Origin: Clarkia xantiana subsp. parviflora
Lineage: Eukaryota > Streptophyta > Magnoliopsida > Myrtales > Onagraceae
Direction: 5' to 3'
NCBI GenBank assembly: GCA_036873135.1
Contig: JAPTYO010000008.1
Span: 26,996,761 to 27,060,760 of the forward strand
DNA length: 64,000 nt
Both the position numbers and the translations under genes were made by a program. The notes beneath the pieces are model-generated. The model did no database searches, was not told the DNA's origin, and was given only the letters and a program-made list of their open reading frames with translations. The stretch's first letter is position 1; each line of letters begins with the position of its first letter. Shown one piece after another: positions 31,412 to 41,866 of the stretch.

Positions 31412-32686
31412 CTAACAGACACAATCGAAGCTATGTTTCAATTAACCTAGTTCGGGTCGAGTCCAGTGTTAGATCAGACTATGGTTGTGGTCGCCTAGGT
31501 CAAGCTAACCTAACCATGGCCAGCCTAGCTCTTGGCTCGACCCGGGCTAAGGTCAATCGAGCCAAGGTTTTAGTTGTATAAGTTTAGGGACTAAATTATA
31601 CACAAGAAAAGTTAAATATGTATTAGAGTGACTAAACTGAAAAAAATAAGACATGCGTATAATTGTCTATTTAAGTGCCATTAAACACATAATTACTTTC
31701 CGTCCAAAATGGATGGATAAAGCGACGTTGCAACATATTGAGTTTTTCAAGTACTTTAAAAAAAATTATATTGAATACAAATTTCTAAACGTGTATTATC
31801 TTATGTATATTTTTAATTTTAAACCCACACTTAAACGATACACAACAACATGTTGTGTTCCGGAACGTTTATCGCGCATTGCCTTCCCGTTCCAATGTTA
31901 CCTTAATTATTATATATTTTCTCTCTAATACATATATTTGTATAGGTAATTACATGCAGATTCTGTTCTCCCTAACTCCCTGCATTACGATGATGAATCT
32001 TCATCAATTTACCCACACTATTTGTCGCGTAGCCCCTTTGGTATTATTCAGTCTCTCAATTGTCTCCTTTCTTTAGCATTTGTAATTCCTAATTGGACTT
32101 CATTTATCCTGATGCTAGGATTCTGGTGGAAAGTTTCAAATGAGAATTTTCCGAATCAAATTAACATAATTTTTACAATTGAGTATCGTGTTGATTCGAC
32201 CTCTTTAAGACAATTTCACCATTATGTCGACTCATTGGATGTGCTAGACAATAACCATTGGTAATTATCTTTCAGGATTAAACAGTATTCCGGTGTCAAC
32301 CTGGCACGAAGCTTCACCAGTCGAACATAATCTAGCATAAACTCCACTAGAAACAAGAATTGATCGACTATAAACAAGAATAGAGAGGATTCATCCAAAA
32401 CGATATATAAGAATCATTCAATTTAGAATAGATAATAGAATTTCTCTATTTATAGCATCATTATAACATTTATAAATATCACCGAATAAATTCAAATCAA
32501 ACGTCCGAATAATTTCTAATAATGATGCCGTTACATACCATAAATACATCATATTAGTTGAATCTAGACGAAGTATGGACTACGCTGGCTGGGTGCACTA
32601 AAAAATATTTCTTATTCACCCGATCATAACAAATCATAAAGTCATTAAACATTATTCAAGCAATATCTCACATGTTTTATACTTGT
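31412..32686. other. intergenic, nothing firm
   Basis: 31435-31660 has GGTCGAG/GGCTCGACC words and a piece TAGGGACTAAATT...GACTAAACTGAAAAAAATAA that resembles one arm of the foldback element at 45034-45623. The rest has short frames (31653-31928, 31855-32076, 32022-32264) with no motif. Confidence 0.5.
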
Positions 32687-33200
32687 TGTTGGATTACGGA
32701 GACGTAATACTACTGAATGCTAAACGTGTACATGTAAGTAATCTAATTACGCAGTGGAATAATGTACACATACCTCAATAGCTTTCCTGCCCGAGAACGT
32801 TGTGGAGGGAGTTCTGATCCTCCGGTCGGAACCCGTACAAGTTCTTCGTGAGAAGAAGTCCTACGCGGTATAAGCTCCACAGCAAATCCTCTGATCGATT
32901 CTTCAACGGGGACAGAACCTCGGACTAAGATGATGGTGTGCCGAAATCACTACTAAGGGGGTGAGAGGGTTTCTCTCAAGTTCCTCAATGGAGGGACTTA
33001 TGAATTACTTGATGTGTTAAACCCCTTGGGTGAGTCCCCTATATATAGGATTGGTGGAGTGGACAAAATTCCACTCCCAAGTCAATTAGGAATTGGGTCA
33101 AGCCCAATTAACCTAATGTGACATTTACCCAATTATCTTAGGTAATATCCTTAATATTAACGGGCTACCATTTACGGTGCCACGTCACCATATGCTAACA
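32687..33200 (-). repeat. 3' LTR of a reverse-oriented Copia element
   Basis: TGTTGGATTACGG...CATATGCTAACA, 514 bp, bounded TG...CA. Read on the minus strand it has a TATATATAGG box (near 33048) and starts right after a purine-rich CTGGCGAGCGGGAGC. The Copia pol lies to its right on the minus strand, so this is the downstream LTR. Confidence 0.75.
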
Positions 33201-33215
33201 GCTCCCGCTCGCCAG
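33201..33215 (-). other. Polypurine tract of the Copia element
   Basis: On the minus strand CTGGCGAGCGGGAGC lies immediately before TGTTAGCATATGG, the LTR start. Confidence 0.7.
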
Positions 33216-34319
33216 AATGGGAGGGTGCATGTTAATGTATTGTCTTCCAATAGCATCAACGTCTCAGTCTTCAGTCATTGTCTCCGTCTCCGAATAGTTC
33301 ATACGAAGTTTGCCGTGCGACCGGCGGATACGACGGGCATCGTGCTACTCATCTGTTAGGAGTGTTGTAGCGCCCGCAGAAAGTTGATTCCCTTTCGTAA
33401 ATCAATCCCGTCAAAAATAAAATATGTACCGCACTGTATCCTTGGTCAACTGATAATTCTCCAATTGCCCAGTTTTCCACATAGGAATACTTCTTCGGGG
33501 CATCCGTACAAGTGTTCACAACCTTCAACTAATATCTGGTTGGTGGCCACCTAGTGAACACAAGAGTCGGTGAATTGTAGGTGAACATGACCATCCCAAT
33601 CGCTTATACCCTTAGTCTAACTCAACCGGTTTCCAAAGACATGGTCACTTGGCCTTTTTCTTTGGCACTACACTCGTACGCCGGGAAGCGAACATTGAGC
33701 CAGACCTAGTTCTGAGTCCGAGAGGATACTTTGGGTGCCTCTTCATAAGACACCCAGGATCAATCACACGCTCAAGGTGAAGAAGTATGCGCCCTTTGAA
33801 TCATAAGTATTCTAGCTAGCACAACCGAGCATGACCCCGTGGTCGAACATGGCACGCGCAGTATGAAGCGCGCGTTGATAGCACACCTGGACAAGCCAGG
33901 GATGGGATATGTCAATCATGCTATCGCTGAATCTTTCATCTGGCCCTGGATGTGATTTTAATGATGGACAAAGACCAACACGGCGATTTACAAAACGAAG
34001 ATCAAGTCATGCTTTAGGCGTGACAAAGTTATCGTTTCGTTTAACCAGGTTTATCCCCCTGGTTCTTAGCCAATCTTGTTGTGGTAGAGGTCCCCCTCTC
34101 CTACAAGATGACTGTGCCAGTGTCACGAGGCATGGTTCACATTCGACATAATTTTGGTGGAAGAATTTTACCTCTTCCTACGACTTAATTTATAGACCGT
34201 AAATTCCGATGTTATTTATCATTATGACGTCGATGGATCATATACTCAATTTCAATTCTTTAATTCAATCGAAATATTATTTCAAAATTCAAAACGCTAT
34301 CACTTATACAAGCCACTTA
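33216..34319 (-). other. Non-coding 3' region of the Copia element
   Basis: About 1.1 kb between the pol stop and the polypurine tract, unusually long for Copia. No open frame with a motif on either strand (33177-33359, 33909-34151 are chance frames). Confidence 0.5.
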
Positions 34320-35360
34320 TTAAGCCCTACGTAATCCAAGCAGTTTTACGTGCTTTTCGAAAATCTCTCTACGTAATGGCTTAGTCAATGGGTCCGCGGC
34401 CATTTTGTCTGTGGACAAGTATTCTAAAGCGATTATGTTGTCTTCCAGATAGATTTAGCATAATTGTATTTCACATCAAAATGTTTGGTCCTACTATGGT
34501 ACTTTGGATTCTTAACTACTGCAATGGCTGCCTGACTGTCAGAGTATACCTTCACAGGTTTACTCTTCTTGTCAATGCCAATTAATGCAGTGAGAAGCCT
34601 TTTCAGCCAGACTGCTTCTTGTGCGTTTTTGGAGAGGGCAAAGAATTCTGATTCCATAGTGGAAAGCGCGACACATGATTGCTTCTTGCTTACCCATGAT
34701 ATGTCAGCATTGGAAATGAGAAAAACCCCTCCTGTGGTGAACTTACGATCATCCGGATCGCCACCGTGGTCGGCGTCACTATAACCGGTCAATTCTATCA
34801 GTTTGCCCTCATAGCACAGAACATAGTCGGCAGTACCTTTCAGATATCTTATAATTCGTTTCACGGCCTTTAGATGTTGATAACTAGGATCTGATTGGAA
34901 TCTTTCTACTAGGCCCACAGCGTAACAGATATCCAGCCGAGTACAGAGCATGGCATACATTAGACTTCCTACCATGCTCAGATACTCTACATTCTTCATC
35001 TGTTCACGCTCCTGCTGGTTCTTCGGGCCATCACGCTTTGACAGCGCGCACCCGAACACAACCGGCGTATCCACGGGTTTGGCATCGAGCATTCTGAATC
35101 TTTTCAACAGTTTTTTGATATAGGATTCTTGAGACAGACACAATCTCCGGGCGGCACGATCTCGGGCAATTTTAATGCCTAAGATGTACGTGGCCTCTCC
35201 CATGTCTTTCATCTCAAATGTTGATGCTAATCAGGACTTTGATTTGTTCATGAAACTCACATCGTTCGCAGCAATGAGTATGTCATCTATGTATAAGGTT
35301 ATGATGACATACTTAGACCCGGAGGTCTTGGTGTAAACGTAGGGATCCTCATACAACGCC
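34320..35360 (-). pseudogene. Copia pol remnant: end of reverse transcriptase plus RNase H
   Basis: Minus strand. From the right: EDPYVYTKTSGSKYVIITLY then the catalytic YIDD box (near 35290), and an in-frame TGA about 35233 where a Trp is expected before LASTFEMKDMGEA. Then come YILGI, YLSMVGSLMYAM, RIIRYLKGT, the RNase H blocks YSDADHGGDPDDRK and SCVALSTMESEFFAL, and SDSQAAIAVVKNP...HFDVKY. A frame change near 34446 moves the tail (EYLSTDKMAADPLTKPLRRE) into another frame, ending at 34320. Gag, protease, integrase and the first part of RT are missing; homology stops at about 35360, where the next element begins. Confidence 0.93.
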
Positions 35361-35681
35361 GATATGTCTACTATCAACATCAACAATGAGTATATAAACG
35401 CTCTATATCTATAACGACGACTACCCCGAATAGCATCGACAACATACTACATCTTGAGTTCAAACCAAGATTTATCAAAGTGACATGCTGCGACATCCTC
35501 CTTAAAGGGCAACCCCCATGTTCACAACTACAAAACGACATGCTGCGAAATCCTCTTGTTGGAGGAAAATCCTCATGTTCATAGCCATTCCCTGAGTTCA
35601 AAACAGGATGCGGCAACGGATGGGACTGATCACCCCATCGTGGCGGAAGTCCTCTTGTTAGACGACAACTCCACAAATCGA

Positions 35682-35906
35682 CAAAGTATGTATACCCTCT
35701 TTAGGGTTTATACGCCATGAAGACTTATTCCTTGTTAGGGCAGCTTCATGCACTCTCAAAGTATGTATATCCTCTTACGGGTTCATACGCCATGAAGTCT
35801 TATTCCTTGTTAGGACACCTTCATGCACTCTCAAAGTATGTATATCCTCTTAAGGGTTCATACACCATGAAGACGTATTCCTTGTTAGGATAACTTCATG
35901 CATTAC
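35682..35906 (+). repeat. 75-bp tandem repeat, three copies
   Basis: CAAAGTATGTATATCC marks unit starts at 35682, 35757 and 35832, so the period is 75 bp. Each unit also has CATGAAGACTTATTCCTTG. Non-coding, in the spacer left of the antisense gene. Confidence 0.9.
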
Positions 35907-36009
35907 GCTAGCAGGAGCGCACCCTGTTCGAAAAACTCACCAACCCTACAAGTCAAGTCTTGTACAACGTTATATTCCCCGTGAGCATATAATGGATAAA
36001 ACACACCAA

Positions 36010-36500
36010 ACTCAGCAAGTAGTGTCTCGCCACAACGTTGCCTTGGAGTGGACCAAGAGACGGGAAAAATTGCAAGTCGTTTAAACGCGGTTTTGTACAA
36101 CCCTTCTGGACTAACCATGGAGAGGTGCAGTAGCATCGCAGGGTAAGTACTAGAATGGCCACGGAAAGCCTTGCAACAACGTCACATAGGGCGTGCTCAA
36201 CTGACGGATGGAAAAACGCATAGCATAGAACAAGTAGCGTCTTGCCACAACGTCGCCTTGAAATGGTTCAAGAGACGGTAAAAACTACAAGGCGTGATCA
36301 TACGACCTTTGTCTCGCCCCTTGGGTTAACCAAGTCGAGGCGTAGTAGCATCACATGGTAAGTACTGGATTGGCCACGGAAAGCCTTGTAACAACGTCAC
36401 GCGGGGCGTGCCCAACTGACGGATGGAAAAACGCATCAAATACAACAAGTAGCGTCTTGTCACAACGTCGCCTTAGAGAGGAACTAAGAGACTGTATAAA
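36010..36500 (+). repeat. 215-bp imperfect tandem repeat, about 2.3 copies
   Basis: ACAACGTCAC recurs at 36176 and 36391, and CAAGTAG[CT]GTCT at about 36015, 36230 and 36446, so the period is about 215 bp. Shared GACGGATGGAAAAACGCAT. The frame 35903-36136 on the minus strand is a by-product. Confidence 0.85.
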
Positions 36501-36999
36501 CTAATGTCTTGCCCCGCCAACATGACTCTCCTACATGTCAAGTGCTAGTGTCAGTGCCCTTGTGCCAAGTGCCAGCACCAAGTACATCACTACTTACCAC
36601 ACTACAATACAAAGTACCTAGTGTACGCATCATGCCATGCCTTGGAATTTAACCAAGAGGGGCACTCATGACAATCAACAACGCACGACATACAGTCGCA
36701 ACTACGGACATCATGTTCATTATAGAAAGATGCCTATCCTATCATTCAAGTCCAATGCACAAGGACAACAGAGATAATGCAAGGTATGAAATACTACTAA
36801 CGACTTATCATGCATTCTACTATGATCAAAACAGGTCTAGAAGACAAAATCCCAAGCAAGCATAATATAAACAAAGGTTCTAGGGACAACTCCCAAACCA
36901 ACCTCAACCCAGACACGGGGGGAAAAAGATATATTCAAAAGATCGATATGCTCAAAATGATCAACCTGACGCCACTCGAGAGGTGCCGTCATCTCCAAC
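36501..36999. other. Spacer before the antisense gene end, nothing else seen
   Basis: No motif; frames 36668-36865 and 36810-37142 are unsupported. Confidence 0.5.
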
Positions 37000-37003
37000 A
37001 GGC

Positions 37004-37597
37004 TCAGGAGTCAGGAACAACTGCCATCATCTCGGCAGCAAGGTCAATCCCGTCATCATCACCAAACAACATATCAAAGTTAGTCGTCTCAAGCTCTATG
37101 CGGCGTAACTCAGCAACACGACCAACAGCAAATGACGCATAAGGTCCCAACTTGTCAAAAGGAAAGTCAGGATCAAGCAAGCGAACCCTGCGAACATTGT
37201 CCGCGGCAAACTCCCGGATCATCGGGTCAGACTTCGCTTCAGCAGCAGCAGTAACGGTTGCAGTAAAGGCTGAAGTGGCAGGATACTTGACAAGTCCTTC
37301 CGCGATCCCGGCCTTACGCCCCTCTTCGTGCGCAGCACAAAGCGCAACCTCATGCGCACTATCACTCTCCACAATCTGTTTCTGGATAGCCGCAATCACA
37401 GCCTCAAGCTGATCAACATGTGCACAACAAGAATTATAACGCGCATTGAAATCAGCAATCTTCGAGTGTAGGCTTTGTGCTTCCTCCTTAAAAAGCGCAA
37501 GTTCGCGGGAGGCAACACAGCGCTTATCAATAGCGGCCTTCCTTTCACGCACAAGTTCCAGCGCGAACGATGAGATATTCACCATGTTCACAACAGC
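37004..37597 (-). CDS. Antisense gene 2, exon D: coiled-coil C-terminus
   Basis: Begins AVVNMVNISSFALELVRERK and is open to the stop at 37004. The first about 110 residues are heptad-like (AQSLHSKIADFNARY, QLEAVIAAIQKQIVESD) and contain CAAHEEGRKAGIAEG, close to the GHEEGR repeats of the other copy. The tail has FPFDKLGPYASFAVGRVAEL and an acidic LFGDDDGID. Confidence 0.8.
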   Translation of the reverse strand, partial: AVVNMVNISSFALELVRERKAAIDKRCVASRELALFKEEAQSLHSKIADFNARYNSCCAHVDQLEAVIAAIQKQIVESDSAHEVALCAAHEEGRKAGIAEGLVKYPATSAFTATVTAAAEAKSDPMIREFAADNVRRVRLLDPDFPFDKLGPYASFAVGRVAELRRIELETTNFDMLFGDDDGIDLAAEMMAVVPDS

Positions 37598-37686
37598 CTA
37601 AGGGAAAAAAACCAACAAGATAGGAATGTTACAACAAGACATTCACATGCAACCAAGTAATCAGGAAAAGAAGTCTCGTCACTTAC
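37598..37686 (-). other. Last intron of antisense gene 2 (89 bp, phase 0)
   Basis: GTAAGT donor, T-rich interior, CCCTTAG acceptor. Same phase and place, just before the coiled-coil exon, as intron 18616-18530 of the complete element. Confidence 0.75.
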
Positions 37687-37934
37687 CGAAGCAAACCCAG
37701 ATAGAGAACTCTGAACATACTTTTGCGTCTCCTCATCTGTTGATGGCTTAATACGTCGGTCGCCTGGAGGAACACACCTCTGTAGTACCCGCACCCCAAC
37801 CTCCGGAGTACTAAGCTTGGAATTCCTAGGGAATCGAAGTCCCCCAGTGGCAAAAGGCATCCAATCATCACCAGAGATGTCGCTCTCCAGAGGACGAATC
37901 AAGTCATCACGCTTAAGTGCTGGAAGCGCTGCAA
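37687..37934 (-). CDS. Antisense gene 2, exon C
   Basis: Frame reads ALPALKRDDLIRPLESDISG, DDWMPFATGGLRFPRNSKL, DRRIKPSTDEETQKYVQSSL and SGFAS, then the donor TCG|GTAAGT. It stands in the position of the end of exon 3 of the other copy, just before the conserved phase-0 intron. The start is either 37934 or 37928, depending on which of two AGs is used. Confidence 0.6.
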
Positions 37935-38029
37935 CTAAAAAAACAAGGAAATATGAGAGCCATAAACAGAATAACATGAAGAAATACAACAAAGTATGCA
38001 ATACACAACTCGACGGAAATGACGCTCCT

Positions 38030-38249
38030 CCACGGGCCGCTCCCTCGACCGGGGGGCAGAAGGCGCCACTGCACAATCTTCAACTCCTTCCCCTTTATCA
38101 TGAGAAGGAGTTTGGACAATCGCACTCGGCTTGGAGCGCTTAGGATTGCTCGAGGTACGCGTCCCAGCGGCGGACCTTTTGGCAGGAGCAGCGGGGGCAG
38201 GAGAATGGATAGTCCTTCCAGCAGGAGGAACATCGCGCGCAGTTACTGT
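38030..38249 (-). CDS. Antisense gene 2, exon B: basic linker
   Basis: After TTTGCAG the frame reads TVTARDVPPAGRTIH, then KRSAAGTRTSSNPKRSKPSA, a Lys/Arg/Ser/Pro-rich stretch like a nuclear localisation signal, and an acidic EGVEDCA part. The right end in transcript terms (donor, about 38010-38040) is not clear. Confidence 0.55.
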
Positions 38250-38324
38250 CTGCAAAGTCGAGATTTTTCCATCAAACCAACCTAGATCACAACATAATAA
38301 AAGTTATAAAAATTCTCAACATAC

Positions 38325-39175
38325 CGAATTCTCAGAAGGAAGCACATGAATCTTGGCGTCAATCAATTCTTGATCTGACGCGCGCAACAAGCACCGAAAG
38401 CTGCGCGCTTGCTGGCACCGATATATGCGCTTTACAGTCGCTTTGTCCGCTGACGAGAGCTCAGAAAAGGCGGGAACAGGATCCACCTCTGTAACATCTT
38501 CAGTACCCAGGTAGCACCAACATCACACACAAAGAAGTAGTGATGTCGCCAATGAAAACAAGAGCGATCAGCCTCAGCTGCTAGTCGATAAGTATGATCC
38601 CACTCGGTATCTCCAAGCTCAAGCCGCTCAAAACCCTTATCCTGCAAACCAGGCCAACGCATCTTCACACTACACAACCCTGTCACATCAAGACGTAGAA
38701 GCTGGTAGAAGCAACGGAAGATAGTAGTAGAGTAATGCCACGACTGTTGGTGAAATAACACCTGAAAGAAAGTCCACACACGAATGCCGACGGGGGCAAG
38801 GTCCAAAGGAGAGATCTGGTAGAAGCGACATAGATCAATCAAGTCGGAACAGTAAGGGAAGCGTAGTCCTTCCTTAATATGCGAAGAGTAAACTATGGAC
38901 AAATCGTCTGGAGGGATAGTAGCCTGGCCCTTAGAAACACCAGGTAGCACGTCGCGAGGGAACACAGCCTCCAAGAGTGGATCGAGTCCAGAGGAGGACG
39001 CATTCAACATAAACTGCGCTCTCTCTATCTTGTTTGAGTAATATCTCACTTTCTCCCCCGTCTCTTTCGTCCCTTCCGGCACGGCGGGAGGCTCAGTAAC
39101 AACGTCAACATCCGACTCATCGCTGTCATCAAAACATAAAGTAGCCTGCGGGGTGGGAAGAAGAGACTTACTCAT
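38325..39175 (-). pseudogene. Antisense gene 2, exon A: conserved N-terminal domain (one frame change)
   Basis: MSKSLLPTPQ is followed by an acidic stretch (FDDSDESDVDVVTEPPA). Then VYSSHIKEGLRFPYCSDLID and LCRFYQ, GIRVWTFFQVL, HYSTTIFRCFYQLL and CFHWRHHYFFV follow. Past about 38515 the conserved continuation (TEDVTEVDPVPAFSEL, RSFRCLLRASDQEL, DAKIHVLPSENS) is in the next frame up to the donor at 38324. In the first frame the protein stops at 38432. The aligned region in the Tat element is TEDDFNTLQLVQLYRWGESF, so the second frame is the true one. Confidence 0.75.
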
Positions 39176-39522
39176 GATGGTGACTCCAACGAAGGGGCTA
39201 ATGCGAGCAAAAACCACCTCGACCCTGCAACCTGAAAATACGACCAACAGTCAGATCAATGCTTATTAGTCTACAAACGGAAAACGACGAACACTCTGCA
39301 TATATCAACCACTATGACAACATCCGCCCTATGACTACATCAGGCCTATGGATACAACATGCATGGAAATGGATAAAGAAAAAATTCTAAGTGTTGGAGC
39401 AAGCGCGCACATATAAGCGCGCGCATACAAGAGCGCACATACAAGCGCGTGCATACTCAGCTAGCACGCGTATGGATGGTAGTATGGTCATTAAACAAAG
39501 AGCCAATCAAGGAACATTTTGT

Positions 39523-40040
39523 AAGTGTTCCACCATGTCAGTAGTCCGACATATGACGAGGTGTCGACTATTAAGGAATATTTTCTAAGTGTTCCACCAT
39601 GTCAGCAGTCGACATATGACGAGGTGTCGACTATCAAGAAATATTTTCTAAGTGTTCCACCATGTCAGCAGTCGACATATGATAAGGTGTCGACTATCAA
39701 GGAATATTTTCTAAGTGTTCCACCATGTCAGCAGTCGACATATGACAAGGTGTCGACTATCAAGGAATATTTACTAAGTGTTCCACCATATCAATAGTCG
39801 ACATATGTCAAGGTGTCGACTATCAATGAATATTTTCTAAGTGTTCCACCATGTCAGCAGTCGACATATGACAAGGTGTCGACTATCAAGGAATATTTTC
39901 TAAGTGTTCCACCATGTCAGCAGTCGACATATGACGAGGTGTCGACTATTAAGGAATATTTTCTAAGTGTTCCACTATAGCAGCAGTCGACATATGACAA
40001 AGTGTCGACCATCAAGAAATACTTTCTAAGTATTTTCCTA
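39523..40040 (+). repeat. 63-bp tandem repeat, about 8 copies, with GTCGAC palindromes
   Basis: AAGTGTTCCACCATGTCAG starts units at 39523, 39587, 39650, 39713, 39776 and onward to about 39965, with a decayed copy near 40028. Each unit has GTCGACATATGAC and GTGTCGAC, so two SalI-type palindromes per unit flank an ATATG core. It lies 350 bp upstream of the antisense gene's ATG and left of the 3' LTR. The 90-codon frame 39525-39797 exists only because 63 is a multiple of three. Confidence 0.92.
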
Positions 40041-41392
40041 TGTCGGTAGTCAATAGCAGTCGACAAAGATCAAATAACGACAATCATGGTAACAAGCATT
40101 AAATATCTCAAAAATATTCTCTAAGTATTATATCATGATTGCAGACAGCGTACGATGCTCAATGAACGATGAACAATATGCAACAACCAACATACAACGG
40201 CCAACAATTATGTCCGGACATCGACTAACAATCAACATTAAGCATGTCAAAACATCATTCAAATCATGGTGCAACATGTTGACAATGATCACTATGCATA
40301 AGGGAAGTTTAACAACTTATTTCCATTTTTCTAAAATTTCAACACTTAGCAAATTTTTGGCCGATTTGAGAAGCTAAACTACTATTGGGAATTTTATCAA
40401 ACACCTTATGTGCATGTTAAGGTAATCAAATTCATGAAGGTTTCAAGAGTAAATCAAGACTAAGAAAGGTCATAAAAAGGCTAGACATGCACGGAATTGG
40501 ACTCACCTCGCCAAGACGATCGAACCACCGTACAAACCACCACGAACCACCACCCAAGGCCTCACGCGCCGTCGGGAAGCTCACGCTCCGCCACCGAGGA
40601 GCCGACGCGCCGCCGCTGTTTCGCTCCGAACCGCCGCAGGAGTCCGCCTTGCTCGGTCTCGCCGTGATCGAGTGGATTAATGGTGGTCGGCCTAAGTTTC
40701 TTGGTGGCCAAGTCTTTTACTCCAAAGTGTCTTCTTCTTCAAGAAATGAGAGGATTCTAAAAACTACTAAGGGTGGAGGATTAACTAATGGATATTCTCT
40801 CTCATATATCTATCCACAATTATCTATGGGTACTTCCTAAAACTTTCACTATTTCTTGTTAATTCCCTAAAATGGCATGACTACGTGTTGTTATCTCCAT
40901 TTTACAACACTTGGATTTTCTAGACTCATTTTAGCAATCACGACTACATGCTATGCGCACATAATATAGTGCGCGCTACGTCATCTCATAATGCATGATG
41001 CATGTCATTACATGATAATTTTCATGATTCAATCATTTATTACATGTTCACATCATTTATATCATGCCATCACATTCATGTTAACATCATAGACAATGAT
41101 TGCACATATCCATGAGAATTATTGCTTAAGTCCATTATCATGTGCGCACTGTCCGCTGTTCATTGCTATGTGTCCACTATCATGTGTTCATTGTCCACTG
41201 TTCACTGCTACATGTGCACTGTCTATTGTTCATTGTTATATGCACATTGCTTGTTGCACTAACCATGTCAGCAGTCAATGAGTCTCCCAAAAAGAATTAA
41301 AGTGGAGCAAAATCAAGGCCTTCGCGCCCAACTGTCAAACAAGCCACCCATGAGGTCAGCACCGAACCTAAATTGGTCTGAACCGTTACTTA
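40041..41392. other. Spacer between the 63-bp array and the polypurine tract
   Basis: No gene supported. 40490-40680 is GC-rich with a 117-codon frame (40487-40840) that has no motif. 41140-41260 holds degenerate TGTCCACTGTTCATTGC repeats. Confidence 0.5.
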
Positions 41393-41405
41393 ACTCGGGG
41401 GCAAG
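41393..41405 (+). other. Polypurine tract of the truncated Tat element
   Basis: ACTCGGGGGCAAG directly before TGATGGATATC, matching the CTTGGGGGCAAA tract of the complete element. Confidence 0.85.
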
Positions 41406-41521
41406 TGATGGATATCTGCCCAATTCGGGTTCGTATTTACATTCCGGACTTCGTAAACACGTCGAAAATCACATAACGGATCCAAACGCATCACCCGAGG
41501 TTCAAAACGGTCCGTGCGCGT

Positions 41522-41543
41522 CCGGATTGCCTAAGCAATCCGG
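41522..41543. repeat. Perfect palindrome in U3 of the truncated element's LTR
   Basis: Eight-base arms CCGGATTG and CAATCCGG around CCTAAG. Further partial copies of GGATTG/CAATCC follow up to 41600, so this part of U3 is rich in inverted repeats. Confidence 0.85.
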
Positions 41544-41866
41544 ACGGCCCGGATTGTCCACAGGCAATCCGAACCCCGTCGAATTGCCTAAGTCCGACGG
41601 GGTTCAGACTGCTGTCTAGGTACCGCGCGCTACCCTGTTTACGTACATCGAGCAAGGAGTCTCCCAAAGCCAAACTTAATTAAACCAGACGACGGTTCCT
41701 ATCTTCCTTTAAGACCGGCGTCGAACTGCACAAAAACTGGCATCGGTTCTAAGGTTGCCTATAAATAGGGGACCTTGGCCATCCATTTCAACTCATATTC
41801 TCAAGAGATTGGCTTTGGAGCTCTGACCTCTCTCTAGAAACTTTCACTCTTTAGACTCTTATTTAA

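Larger units (their letters stand above)
37004..39175 (-). pseudogene. Antisense intron-containing gene of the truncated Tat element
   Basis: Homologue of 17780-20510. Minus strand: ATG at 39175 (MSKSLLPTPQ); exon A to 38325; intron 38324-38250 (CG|GTATGT...TTTGCAG|ACA, 75 bp, phase 0); exon B; an intron ending at TTTTTTTAG (about 37935) or six bases later; exon C to 37687; intron 37686-37598 (TCG|GTAAGT...CCCTTAG|GCT, 89 bp, phase 0); exon D to the stop at 37004. The N-terminal blocks GLRFPYC, FYQ, GIRVWTFFQVL and FYQLL match the other copy, as do a basic PKRSKPS linker and a final coiled coil. One frame change near 38500-38520 breaks exon A. Function unknown; the plant 'putative gypsy type transposon' family is the nearest thing I recall. 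Confidence 0.78.

Noticed and set aside
37152..38349. Plus-strand frames opposite the antisense gene
   Set aside because: The minus strand has introns, homology to the other copy and coiled-coil composition; the plus-strand frames have none.
39523..40040. Evenly spaced repeats that might suggest a CRISPR array
   Set aside because: Units are contiguous 63-bp tandem repeats with no unique spacers, in a plant retrotransposon.
40487..40840. 117-codon GC-rich frame upstream of the truncated element's LTR
   Set aside because: No motif and no counterpart in the complete Tat element; kept only as spacer.
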